64,000 bases of DNA from NCBI RefSeq assembly GCF_900114255.1, contig NZ_FOSL01000003.1:7501-71500 (forward strand), in the 5' to 3' direction. The notes under the pieces were generated by a model. It did no database searches. It was not told where the DNA came from and saw only the letters and a program-made list of their open reading frames with translations. Origin of the DNA: Neomesorhizobium albiziae (GTDB lineage Bacteria > Pseudomonadota > Alphaproteobacteria > Rhizobiales > Rhizobiaceae). Below, in pieces: positions 1 to 10,524 of this stretch (position 1 is the first letter of the stretch; the number at the start of each line of letters is the position of its first letter). The position numbers were made by a program, and so were the translations under genes.

Positions 1-1242
1 ACCGCGTCCTATGGCGTGCGGATCGTTCCCGAAAACGTTTCCGTCTCGCCGCGCACGGCAAGCGAGGAGACATCCGTCGCTTATGCCGAAGAAATCATCC
101 CGTTCACCGAAAGCCGCGACATCTTCGAGGCTTTCCAAGGTTCTGGCTATGAGGGCGACGACGCCAGAGGCATGGCGGACGCGATCGGCAAGATGCTGAA
201 CGCCTCGGCGCTGAAAGCCGGCACCGTGCTGCGTGTCGGCCTCGAAGTGCGTGGCGATGCGGCTACGGTGGTGCGCACCAGCGTCTATGACCGCACCAGC
301 CACATCGTCACCATCGCGCTCGACGACCGCAAGCAATACGTGCCGGCGGCGGAACCGGAGCCCAATCCGGAAATCATGACCGCCTTCGACGATTCGCCAC
401 CGCCGGTCGTGGTGCGCGGCAATCTGCCGACGGTCTATGACGGCATTTATCGCGCCGCCTATTCCTACGGCATGTCGAGCGAGATGACCGGCAAGCTGAT
501 CAAGCTGCTTGCTTCGGACGTGGACTTCCAGTCGCGTCTCAATCCTTCGGATCGCATCGAAGTGTTTTTCTCGCAGCCTGACAGCGACGACCAGGCTTCC
601 GAGGATTCAGAACTGCTTTATGTGTCGGCCACTTTCAGCGGCAACACACGCACCTTCTACCGCTTCCAGATGGAAGACGGCGCCGTCGATTATTTCGACC
701 AGGACGGACGCAGTTCCAAGCAGTTCCTGCTGCGCAATCCGGTGCCGAACGGCCAGTTCCGTTCGGGGTTCGGCGGCCGCCGCCACCCGATCCTGGGCTA
801 TACGCGCATGCATACCGGCGTCGACTGGGCAGCCCCGCGCGGCACGCCGATCATCGCGTCAGGCAACGGCACTGTCGAAAAGGCCGGATGGGCCGGAGGC
901 TACGGCCGCCAGACCATCATCCGGCATTCGAACGGCTACGAAACCTCGTACAACCACCAGAGCGGTATCGCCAAGGGTGTCGTTCCGGGCGCCAGCGTTC
1001 GCCAGGGCCAGGTCATCGGCTATGTCGGCTCGACCGGTCTGGCAACCGGCGACCACCTCCACTACGAACTGCTGGTCAACGGCCGCAAGGTCGACCCGAT
1101 GCGCGTGCGCCTGCCGGTCGGTCGCGTGCTGAAGGGTGGCGACCTCGAGGCCTTCAAGCGCGAGCGCAACCGCATCGACGATCTTCTGAAGCAGGAAGAC
1201 AAGGACGGGCTGAAGGTAGCCGCGGCCAGACTCGCCGGCTGA
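1..1242 (+). CDS. M23 family metallopeptidase (LytM-type), 5' truncated by window edge
   Basis: The frame is open from base 1, so the true start lies outside the window; 413 codons plus the stop are visible. The C-terminal third is a LytM/M23 peptidase domain. It has the zinc-binding H-x-x-x-D element (MHTGVDW, around codons 271-276 of the visible part) and the HLHYE element near codon 355, with the GxGRRHP lead-in before them. The family cleaves peptidoglycan cross-bridges or, when degenerate, activates amidases; here the metal ligands look intact, which favours an active periplasmic hydrolase. The upstream part resembles the long N-terminal regions of rhizobial M23 proteins. The next gene, on the opposite strand, is an L,D-transpeptidase, so the two convergent genes both concern cell-wall remodelling. 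Substrate is not determined. Confidence 0.9.
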   Translation, partial: TASYGVRIVPENVSVSPRTASEETSVAYAEEIIPFTESRDIFEAFQGSGYEGDDARGMADAIGKMLNASALKAGTVLRVGLEVRGDAATVVRTSVYDRTSHIVTIALDDRKQYVPAAEPEPNPEIMTAFDDSPPPVVVRGNLPTVYDGIYRAAYSYGMSSEMTGKLIKLLASDVDFQSRLNPSDRIEVFFSQPDSDDQASEDSELLYVSATFSGNTRTFYRFQMEDGAVDYFDQDGRSSKQFLLRNPVPNGQFRSGFGGRRHPILGYTRMHTGVDWAAPRGTPIIASGNGTVEKAGWAGGYGRQTIIRHSNGYETSYNHQSGIAKGVVPGASVRQGQVIGYVGSTGLATGDHLHYELLVNGRKVDPMRVRLPVGRVLKGGDLEAFKRERNRIDDLLKQEDKDGLKVAAARLAG

Positions 1243-1309
1243 TCCCTGTTCTTTCAAAACCCGATTCACGACGAGTGCAGGCGCGCCATAGCGGGCGCCG
1301 TCGCGAAAC

Positions 1310-2785
1310 CTATTCGGTGAACTCGACGGAAACGCCCTGCTTGACGATCTTGGCGAGCTCCTGCGCGTCCCAGTTGGTGAGGCGCACGCAGCCATGGCTC
1401 TCGGTCTTGCCGATCTTCGACGGATCGGGCGTTCCGTGGATGCCGTAGGTCGGCTTGTCCAGCGCAATCCAGACCGAGCCGACGGGGCCGTTCGGACCGG
1501 GCGGGATGGTCAGGATCTTGTTGTTCTCGCCCTGCTTGAAATTGAGGTTCGGATTGTAGGTGTAGTTGGGATTGAGCGCGACGCGCGACACAAGATGGGT
1601 GCCGGTCGGCGACGGCGTATCCGCCGAACCGATGGTCGCGGGATAGGCGGCGACGAGCTTGCCCTCGGCGCTGTATGCGCGAACCTGCTTCTGTTTCTTG
1701 TCGGCGACGATGCGGGCGACCTGCGCGGAGACCGGAGAACCGATATTGGCGACGCGGATGATGGTGCCCGGACGGCCGAAATTGGCGTCGGGATTGAGCG
1801 CCTTCAGGTACTTTTCGTCCATGTGGAAACGCTCGGCGAGCATTTCGCTCACCGACGTGTAGCTCAGCCTCTCGAGCTTGGCCTTCTCGCCATAATCGGC
1901 GGGCACGGCGGCGACGAACGGACCGGCGGCATCCTGCGCGGTGATCGTGTAGTCGATGAACGGGTCCCCGCCGCTTTCGGCGAGCGCCTGCTTGATGCCG
2001 ACAGCGTCGGTCGAGCGCAGGACCTGACCCGTCAACTGGCGGTAGGCGACGAGGCCCTTGTCGACATTGCTGCCGAAATGCCCGTCAATGACACCGGGCG
2101 AAGCGCCCTTGCGGTCAAGCAGGACCTGCAGTTCCGCCACCTCGATGCGCGCCGCCGACGTGACCGGTGGTTCGATGGTGGCCGGTGGGTTCGGGTCGAC
2201 GATGATGTCCGACGGCTGACCGGGGGTGATCACGCTGGTGCCGGGATCGGTCGGGCTCGGATCGAGCGGGGCGCGCTCGATCGGCTGGCGCGTGATGGGC
2301 TCGCGCGTTGCGGTTTGCGGCGGCAACGGTTCGCCGTAGCCGTCGTCCGGTGCGGCGGGGAGGCTGTCGCTGGGATATCCCGGCTGGCGCGGCGGCGCCG
2401 GAAACTGCTCGGGATAGGCGGAATAATCGTCGATCGGCGGGGCCTGGCGGTCGAGTTCATAGAGCCGGTCGCGACGCAGTCGCGCCATGTCCTCGGGATC
2501 GTCGAGATAATAACGCTCCTGCTCGCGCAGCGGGCGGCGCATCGGGCGGCGGCGCTCCTCGCGCGGTTCGATGGCGATGATCTCGCCGGTGTAGGAATCG
2601 ACGAGGACGCGGCGGCCACGGCTGTCGTAATAGACCTCGACATCGCCGCCCTGGGCGAGTTGCAGCCCGGCCTCCCCACGCGGCGCCGAATCACGGGAAC
2701 CGGTTTGCGTTCGCTCCGACGCCACCGCGCCGACCGAAGCCAGGCCGGCCGAAAAGGCCGAAACAACGAGAATCTTGCGCAACAT
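1310..2785 (-). CDS. L,D-transpeptidase (YkuD family) with peptidoglycan-binding-like domain
   Basis: A 491-residue exported protein. The start at 2785 (MLRKILVVSAF) opens a signal peptide; the open frame runs further upstream, but that part is repeat DNA and has no export signal. After an Arg/Pro-rich linker, a peptidoglycan-binding-like helix bundle (VLLDRKGASPGVIDGHFG, about residues 240-290) precedes a YkuD domain. The catalytic signature is HG...SHGCVRLTNW, with the predicted nucleophile Cys466. Enzymes of this family make 3-3 cross-links in peptidoglycan or attach lipoproteins to it, which is common in Rhizobiales. It converges on the M23 gene with 67 bases between the stop codons. Function as an L,D-transpeptidase is well supported; its precise product (cross-link or protein anchor) is not. 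Confidence 0.9.
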   Translation of the reverse strand: MLRKILVVSAFSAGLASVGAVASERTQTGSRDSAPRGEAGLQLAQGGDVEVYYDSRGRRVLVDSYTGEIIAIEPREERRRPMRRPLREQERYYLDDPEDMARLRRDRLYELDRQAPPIDDYSAYPEQFPAPPRQPGYPSDSLPAAPDDGYGEPLPPQTATREPITRQPIERAPLDPSPTDPGTSVITPGQPSDIIVDPNPPATIEPPVTSAARIEVAELQVLLDRKGASPGVIDGHFGSNVDKGLVAYRQLTGQVLRSTDAVGIKQALAESGGDPFIDYTITAQDAAGPFVAAVPADYGEKAKLERLSYTSVSEMLAERFHMDEKYLKALNPDANFGRPGTIIRVANIGSPVSAQVARIVADKKQKQVRAYSAEGKLVAAYPATIGSADTPSPTGTHLVSRVALNPNYTYNPNLNFKQGENNKILTIPPGPNGPVGSVWIALDKPTYGIHGTPDPSKIGKTESHGCVRLTNWDAQELAKIVKQGVSVEFTE

Positions 2786-3047
2786 GTCTGCCAAAGTCTC
2801 CGCGCGGAAGGGGCGCAGCCCACCGCGATATACACCGCCACTTGAAACTGGACCATCAAACATGAACCGGGCATGAAAATGGCCGTTCCGCGGCGGAAAC
2901 ACTCCTTCTGTCTTCTGCGATCTGAACGGTCCAGCAGCAGAAAAGTTGCCTGATATGCTTTGCTCTGGTTTGCCGGCTTCCGCATCCCGTTGCAAGGTTC
3001 TCTCCGACTCCCCTTTGACAAGCTCAGGGTGGCGTTGGTGGTAAGCC

Positions 3048-3202
3048 GGACCCCCTCTCCGGTTTGCTGCGCAAACCACCTCTCCCATTTCATGGGGGCG
3101 AGGAACCCAAGCTGGAGAAGCGCTGGCGTCGCGGCAGCGGTTCCTCGCCCCTGCGAAGCGGGGGAGAGGTGTCGAGGCGAAGCCGAGACGGAGAGGGGGT
3201 CC
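3048..3202. repeat. Long composite inverted repeat, class A
   Basis: Outer arms GGACCCCCTCTCCG (from 3048) and CGGAGAGGGGGTCC (to 3202) enclose a second perfect pair, GGGGCGAGGAACC at 3095-3107 and GGTTCCTCGCCCC at 3139-3151. Small hairpins lie between them. The same layout recurs at 40769-40899. It resembles the non-coding palindromic elements scattered between rhizobial genes; it carries no coding signal. Confidence 0.75.
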
Positions 3203-3264
3203 TTTCATCATCGCAAGCATCTCCGTTGCCACGCCCTGCAAAGCAGTCTGGCCATTGCTGGGAA

Positions 3265-3348
3265 AAAATCGGGAAGCGGGGCGCTGGGTCAGCACCTCGT
3301 AAGTAAGTAATCTGGCGCCTTCCCAGCGCCCCGCCGGCGATTTTCGGC
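3265..3348. repeat. Inverted repeat with GGGGCGCTGGG arms
   Basis: GGGGCGCTGGG at 3278-3288 is complementary to CCCAGCGCCCC at 3322-3332, and the pairing extends imperfectly outward into GAAAA..TCG on one side and CGATTTTC on the other. It lies inside the repeat-rich gap. Confidence 0.6.
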
Positions 3349-3693
3349 CATCCCATCTCCCAACATCGGACCTTCCGGTATGCACCGGTGGTTTCTACGT
3401 GTCAGCGCCAGAACATACCGCGCCTGGTTCCCGTCAACGCGGGAAATCGTAGAGACTCCGGGACAGCCCCCCGTCTCCACGGCCACGTTAGCCGCTTGCC
3501 CGAAGCGCCGGTTCCTCCCCGCAAACCACCGTCATGATCGGCGTTCCCGCAGGAGAAACTGCCGATGAGTATGCGGCAGCTCGAAAGGGGTGTGGATAAA
3601 ACAAAAACGAAGACTGCTGACAGATGCTGACAATGTGGGGGCTGGTGGAGGCGCGAAAGAGAAGCCGGTTTCCGGAGAATACGAGTTCCCCCG

Positions 3694-3932
3694 CGCGCCC
3701 CTCTGGCCTGCCGGCCATCTCCCCAACAGGTGGGGAGATCGGCAGCTTCGGCTACAACGTCCAACCTCCGGCGTTGGCGATTGGGCAAAGTCGGCGACGC
3801 GACTGATCTCCCCACCTGTGGGGGTGAGGAGTGGTTGCCAAGGCAACGAAAAGCCAACGATTTGGCTTTTCGAACGACGAACGCCCGAAGCCATAGCGAA
3901 GGGCCGGAGCCGGCAGGCCAGAGGGGGGCGCC
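3694..3932. repeat. Long inverted repeat with 21-base outer arms, class B
   Basis: Outer arms GCGCCCCTCTGGCCTGCC at about 3694-3714 and the complementary GGCAGGCCAGAGGGG at about 3909-3932 enclose further paired blocks built on ATCTCCCCA and TGGGGAGAT (near 3717-3740 and 3806-3820). The unit is about 240 bases, unlike the class A element in sequence but similar in architecture. Confidence 0.7.
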
Positions 3933-4006
3933 GCAAAGCACAGCCGAGTCCGCCAAATGAGCAACGAGGGGACTATTCAAACTTAGCCCGGCGGTGTGAC
4001 ACGAGG

Positions 4007-4396
4007 CTAACTCTGGTTCAGCCCAAGTTCGCTGCGGATTTTCTTCGGCAGTTTGACCGCAATCAGCCGGTGGCTTTCGCGGAGATAATCCTTGAGCGCC
4101 GCGTCATCCATCGATTCGCCGGTCCGGCGCTGGATCCATTTCATGCCGCGCGAGGCGAGATAGGGCGCCGGACGCAGTCCCGGCTGCTCTTTCAAAATGT
4201 CGAAGGCGACCTCGGAACATTTGAAGGTGACGAAAAGCCGCCCGCCGTCGTCCCAGCCGCCGATGGCAAAGACCTTGCCGCCGACCTTCCAGACATCGGC
4301 GCCACCCCATTGCACGACATGCGTGGTCGACGGCAGCGAGGCGCAGAAGCGGTTGTAGTCATCACGGGTCATCTTGCCGTCGTCAGGGATATTCAT
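4007..4396 (-). CDS. MmcQ/YjbR family protein
   Basis: A 129-residue protein matching the YjbR/CyaY-fold family by the pattern of a conserved Trp-Gly stretch (VVQWGGADVWKVGGKVFA, residues about 28-45), a FVTFK strand and a PAPYLASRGMKWIQ segment before a C-terminal helix ending DYLRESHRLI. The family is small, soluble and of uncertain role; a DNA-binding function has been proposed from its fold. I chose the start at 4396 (MNIPDDGK) because GGAG lies upstream and the internal ATG at 4372 has no ribosome-binding site. It stands alone between the repeat region and clpB, on the same strand as clpB but about 150 bases beyond it. Confidence 0.85.
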   Translation of the reverse strand: MNIPDDGKMTRDDYNRFCASLPSTTHVVQWGGADVWKVGGKVFAIGGWDDGGRLFVTFKCSEVAFDILKEQPGLRPAPYLASRGMKWIQRRTGESMDDAALKDYLRESHRLIAVKLPKKIRSELGLNQS

Positions 4397-4503
4397 TCGA
4401 CCCCCAACTCCGATCCGATCAGCCGATCCGGAGTGAGGGTCGATTCGTCGGTCGGCATCAAGACACTCCAACCCGACTCAATCAATTGCTCTGCAAATTC
4501 TTC

Positions 4504-4534
4504 GCTTGCCCTCCCCACAAAGGGGAGGGCAAGC
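4504..4534 (-). terminator. Perfect 13-bp hairpin downstream of clpB
   Basis: GCTTGCCCTCCCC and GGGGAGGGCAAGC form a perfect stem with a 5-base loop, 15 bases past the clpB stop codon. On the minus strand the bases that follow are not a clear U tract, so it may be a terminator, an mRNA 3'-end stabiliser or one more intergenic palindrome. Confidence 0.5.
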
Positions 4535-4548
4535 GCGCCAGACTTGGC

Positions 4549-7155
<2,607 letters not shown>

Positions 7156-7247
7156 ATATCTGTCTCCTTCTCGTCACCGGCCCGCTTTGCGGCACCGGAT
7201 CGGCTTGCGGTGACGGACCCGCTGGAAGCCAGGTCCTGTTGAGGCAG

Positions 7248-7275
7248 ATATGGGAACTGACGCGAAATCCTCAAG
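7248..7275 (-). promoter_or_regulatory. Candidate RpoH (sigma-32) promoter of clpB
   Basis: Read on the minus strand, CTTGAG (7275-7270) is followed after 15 bases by CCCATAT (7254-7248). This fits the RpoH pattern CTTGAA-N13-17-CCCATNT closely. It would give a leader of roughly 85 bases before the clpB ATG at 7155, and clpB is a classic member of this regulon. Confidence 0.65.
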
Positions 7276-7311
7276 ACGTTCCGCCATCGCGCCGGCCACA
7301 ATATTGCAAGT

Positions 7312-7353
7312 CGGCCAAAACAAAAAACGGCGGGGATTTCTCCCCGCCGTTTT
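7312..7353 (-). terminator. Rho-independent terminator after the DUF4167 gene
   Basis: AAAACGGCGGGGA (7324-7336) pairs perfectly with TCCCCGCCGTTTT (7341-7353) around a 4-base loop. Read on the minus strand the stem is followed by TTTTTTGTTTT. It lies 25 bases beyond the DUF4167 stop codon and upstream of the clpB promoter, so it insulates clpB from the prfA operon. Confidence 0.85.
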
Positions 7354-7377
7354 GCAATCTTGCGATGTCAGGCTGGA

Positions 7378-8271
7378 TCAGCTTTCGACCGGCTCGCCGC
7401 TTCCGGCCTCCGCCGACTGGGCAGTCTCGGCGCCTTCGGCGACACGCGGACGGCGTGGACGCCTAGCGCGGCGGGGTGCTGCCTCGCTCTCGGCTGCATT
7501 GTCCGTGGGCTCGGCCTCGACCGCGTCGTTGAGTTGCGCGCGGGCGGCAAGGCCGGCCGGCGAAAAGTCCTCGAACTGTACGGCTGCCGGCTGCTCGGCC
7601 GGGGCTGCATTTTCCACGGGCGCATCGCCGCCATGGTTCTGCTCGCCCTGCTGCGCCGCCTGCTCGCTCTGCTCCGCGCGCTGGCCATGGTCGCGTCGGC
7701 TGTGGTCGCGCTGACCGTGATCGCCGCGCTGACCGTTCTGGCCGTAGCCGCCATTGGGACGGCGGTCGCGATGGCGGCCGCCTCCGTTGGCGTTGCGGCC
7801 GCCTTCGGCATTCAGCGCCACCTCGGCCGGCGTACCCTCGATGACCGGTTGCGGACCGGAGCCGTGGGTGGGGGCAGGCGCGGGCGCTTCGGCAGTGGCG
7901 TTGCCGTTGCCGGCGTTCTCGAATTCGTCGCGGGCGTCATCGCCGTCGTCGTCGAAATCATCGCGGTTCTGCTGGGTGTTCTGGATCGGCATCTGCGCCT
8001 GGGCGGCAGCGATGATGCGATTGTAGTGTTCGGCGTGCTGCAGATAGTTTTCCGCCATGACGCGGTCGCCGGAACTCTGCGCATCACGCGCCAGCGTCGT
8101 ATACTTCTCCGCGATCTGCTGAGCCGAGCCGCGGATTTTGACATCCGGCCCGTTGCTCTCGTAGTTGCGGGTCAGTGGGTTTGGGCCTTTGCGGTTGTTG
8201 TTGTTATTGTTGTTATTGTTGTTGTTATTGTTACGACCCCGCATGCGCCGGTTCTGCTGTTGTGGCCTCAT
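7378..8271 (-). CDS. DUF4167 domain protein with poly-asparagine tract
   Basis: A 297-residue protein. It starts MRPQQQNRRMRGR, followed by 13 consecutive Asn residues encoded by mixed AAC/AAT codons, then the DUF4167 core (SNGPDVKIRGSAQQIAEKY, a run through LQHAEHYNRII). The rest is a low-complexity acidic and Ala/Glu/Arg-rich tail ending in an Arg-rich RRARRPRRPR patch. I chose the start at 8271 because AAAGAGAAAAG lies just upstream; a longer frame begins 14 codons earlier. DUF4167 is widespread in Alphaproteobacteria next to prmC and prfA, as here, and has been linked to RNA or ribosome-related roles only by context. The basic Asn/Gly/Arg-rich head would suit nucleic-acid binding, but that is inference. 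Confidence 0.9.
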   Translation of the reverse strand: MRPQQQNRRMRGRNNNNNNNNNNNNNRKGPNPLTRNYESNGPDVKIRGSAQQIAEKYTTLARDAQSSGDRVMAENYLQHAEHYNRIIAAAQAQMPIQNTQQNRDDFDDDGDDARDEFENAGNGNATAEAPAPAPTHGSGPQPVIEGTPAEVALNAEGGRNANGGGRHRDRRPNGGYGQNGQRGDHGQRDHSRRDHGQRAEQSEQAAQQGEQNHGGDAPVENAAPAEQPAAVQFEDFSPAGLAARAQLNDAVEAEPTDNAAESEAAPRRARRPRRPRVAEGAETAQSAEAGSGEPVES

Positions 8272-8575
8272 TCTTTTCTCTTTGCGTTGAAAAATCGTTC
8301 GCGGACGGCGCACATCAGGTGCCAGCCGTTCCGTTTATCCTGCCGGTGTTCGCCCGCATCTCCTGCGCTGGCGCCACGTGCCATCCTGTATCCGGTTCAT
8401 TTACTTGCCGGACGATCCCCGCGCGAAGCAAAGGCGTCGTTTACGCAAGAAGGCAGCTTGTTTCTACGGGAACCGAATCGATAACAGTACTGCCTGCTTC
8501 GTCTCATCCGGTTATCCGACCCTATCCATATTCCAAACGGTTGCCAAGCGTTTTTTCTGCCGGTGGAAAAGCGTC
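8272..8575. other. Intergenic gap between prmC and the DUF4167 gene
   Basis: About 300 bases without a supportable gene. Frames on the plus strand here are antisense shadows or repeat-free noise without domains. No terminator hairpin for prmC and no strong promoter is obvious by eye. Confidence 0.6.
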
Positions 8576-9445
8576 TTACCGTTGGAACACAAGGGCGCGG
8601 TCGCTTCCCGCAAGGTCCTTAGCCGCGGCGATCATCGTGTAGCCGGCTTGGCGAAAGACATCTTCTACTTCGGTCTTCTGGGTATATCCGATCTCGACGG
8701 CGATCCTGGCGCCCTTTTCGAGACAGGCATCTGCTCCTGCGGCAATGATGCGGTAGGCATCGAGACCGTCTTCGCCGCCATCAAGCGCACGGACCGGATC
8801 GAATTGACGAACTTCCGGCTGCAAGGTCTCAAGCTCTTTGGACGATATATAGGGTGGATTTGAGACAATTAAATGATAGCGACCTTCCGTCGCGGCAAAC
8901 CAGTCGGATTTGAGCGCGGAGAACCGCTGCGCCAGCCCGCTGTCGGCGGCGTTGCGGGCGGCTGTGGCCAGCGCGTCGTCCGAAATGTCGACCCCGACGG
9001 CGACCGCCAGCGGCACTTCCTTGAGCAGCGCCAGTGCGATCGCGCCGGTGCCCGTGCCAAGGTCGAGGATGCGGCAGGCGCCGAGCCTGGCCGCGGTTTC
9101 GCGCGCGAAAGGCAGCACCAGATCGACCAGGGTTTCGGTGTCGGGACGCGGCTCCAGCGTCTCGGCCGACAGCGACAACCTGAGCCCGTGAAACTCGCGG
9201 AAGCCGAAGATGCGATGCACCGGTTCGCGCGCCAGGCGGCGTTGAAGCGCAGCATCGATGGCGGCCAGTGTAGTGGTGTCGATCAAGCGGTCCGGCGTCG
9301 AAATCGCATCAGCGCGGCTGGTGCCGGAGAAATGTTCGACGATCATTCGGGCTTCGAGCGCAGGATCGTCGATGTAGGGCACGGTCAGGCGTGCGCGGGC
9401 CTCGCGGAGCGCCTGGGCCAGCGTACGTCCTGCCGCCTCAGCCAT
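8576..9445 (-). CDS. prmC: Peptide chain release factor N(5)-glutamine methyltransferase PrmC (HemK)
   Basis: A 289-residue SAM-dependent methyltransferase. It has an N-terminal helical domain (1-95), SAM motif I DLGTGTG at 128-134 and the diagnostic glutamine-binding NPPY motif at 196-199. PrmC methylates the Gln of the GGQ motif in release factors RF1 and RF2. Its substrate gene prfA lies directly upstream; the prmC ATG at 9445 overlaps the end of prfA by 8 bases, which signals translational coupling. Length and motif order are normal for the family. Confidence 0.96.
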   Translation of the reverse strand: MAEAAGRTLAQALREARARLTVPYIDDPALEARMIVEHFSGTSRADAISTPDRLIDTTTLAAIDAALQRRLAREPVHRIFGFREFHGLRLSLSAETLEPRPDTETLVDLVLPFARETAARLGACRILDLGTGTGAIALALLKEVPLAVAVGVDISDDALATAARNAADSGLAQRFSALKSDWFAATEGRYHLIVSNPPYISSKELETLQPEVRQFDPVRALDGGEDGLDAYRIIAAGADACLEKGARIAVEIGYTQKTEVEDVFRQAGYTMIAAAKDLAGSDRALVFQR

Positions 9446-10517
9446 TCGCGCCGAGATCGGCGAGCAGCTTCGACTGGTGGTCGGCCAGCAGCGCATTGAT
9501 GACCTCGTCAAGCTCGCCGAGCATGACGCGGTCGAGCTTGTAGAGCGTCAGGTTGATGCGGTGGTCGGTGACGCGACCCTGCGGAAAATTGTAGGTGCGA
9601 ATGCGTTCGGAACGGTCGCCAGAGCCGACCTGCGAGCGGCGCGATTCGGAGCGTTCCTGGTCGGCTTTCGAACGCTCCATGTCGAACAGGCGCGCGCGCA
9701 GGATCTGCATGGCCCGCGCCCGGTTCTGGTGCTGCGACTTCTCCGCCTGCACCACCATGACGCCGGTCGGCAGGTGGGTGATGCGAACGGCCGAATCGGT
9801 GGTGTTGACGTGCTGGCCGCCCGAACCCGACGCGCGCATCGTGTCGATGCGGATATCTTCGGGGCGGATATCGATGTCGACCTCCTCGGCCTCCGGCAGC
9901 ACAGCCACAGTCGCTGCGGAAGTATGGATGCGCCCTTGCGCTTCGGTCGCCGGGACGCGCTGGACACGGTGCACGCCGGATTCAAACTTGAGCTTGGCGA
10001 AGACGCCCTTACCCGAAATGGTGGCGATGATTTCCTTGAAGCCGCCGGCATCGCCGTCGCTCGCCGACACCACTTCGAAACGCCAGCCCTGTTCGGCGGC
10101 GTAACGCTCGTACATGCGGAAGAGATCGCCGGCAAACAATGCGGCCTCGTCGCCACCGGTGCCGGCGCGGATTTCGAGGATGGCGTTCTTGTGGTCGGCG
10201 GCATCCCGCGGCAGAAGCAGTATCTGGATTTCCTGCTGCAGCGCCTCGATGCGTTCCTCAACCGCCGGCAGGTCGGCTTCCGCCAGCGCGCGCATCTCGG
10301 CATCGGTGGTCTTGTCGGCCAGCATCGCCTCGAGATCGGCAAGCTCCTGCTCGGCGGCGCGCAGCGTCCGGATCTTGCCCGCCATCTCCTGGATCTCGGA
10401 ATATTCGGAAGCCATCTTAACATAAGCTTCCGGCTCCGGCCCGGCCGACATCAGCGCTTCGAGCATGTCGAAACGCTTCACTACCTGGTCCATGCGGTCG
10501 CGGGGCAAACTGATCAT
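9438..10517 (-). CDS. prfA: Peptide chain release factor 1
   Basis: A 359-residue class I release factor. The codon-recognition tripeptide PAT at 189-191 identifies RF1 (UAA/UAG) rather than RF2 (SPF), and GGQ at 233-235 is the peptidyl-tRNA hydrolysis motif. The start at 10517 (MISLPRDR) is the one that gives family length; the open frame reaches further upstream into ptsP. It sits 7 bases after ptsP and overlaps prmC, so ptsP-prfA-prmC is almost certainly one transcript. Confidence 0.97.
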   Translation of the reverse strand: MISLPRDRMDQVVKRFDMLEALMSAGPEPEAYVKMASEYSEIQEMAGKIRTLRAAEQELADLEAMLADKTTDAEMRALAEADLPAVEERIEALQQEIQILLLPRDAADHKNAILEIRAGTGGDEAALFAGDLFRMYERYAAEQGWRFEVVSASDGDAGGFKEIIATISGKGVFAKLKFESGVHRVQRVPATEAQGRIHTSAATVAVLPEAEEVDIDIRPEDIRIDTMRASGSGGQHVNTTDSAVRITHLPTGVMVVQAEKSQHQNRARAMQILRARLFDMERSKADQERSESRRSQVGSGDRSERIRTYNFPQGRVTDHRINLTLYKLDRVMLGELDEVINALLADHQSKLLADLGANG

Positions 10518-10524
10518 CTGGGTG

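Larger units (their letters stand above)
2786..4006. other. Intergenic region built largely of inverted repeats
   Basis: This 1.2 kb gap holds no gene I can support. The open frames in it on both strands have no recognisable domains and follow the arms of three long inverted repeats, which are listed separately. The promoter of the L,D-transpeptidase should lie near 2790-2880, but I see no clear -35/-10 pair. Confidence 0.7.

Noticed and set aside
1394-2845. Long plus-strand frames antisense to the L,D-transpeptidase, and similar long frames opposite clpB, ptsP and secA
   Set aside because: These are shadows of high-GC genes: Arg/Ala/Gly-rich translations with no family match, while the opposite strand has complete conserved domains.
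3402-3980. Long open frames on both strands of the 2.8-4.0 kb gap
   Set aside because: They follow the arms of inverted repeats, lack domains and ribosome-binding sites, and have low-complexity translations.
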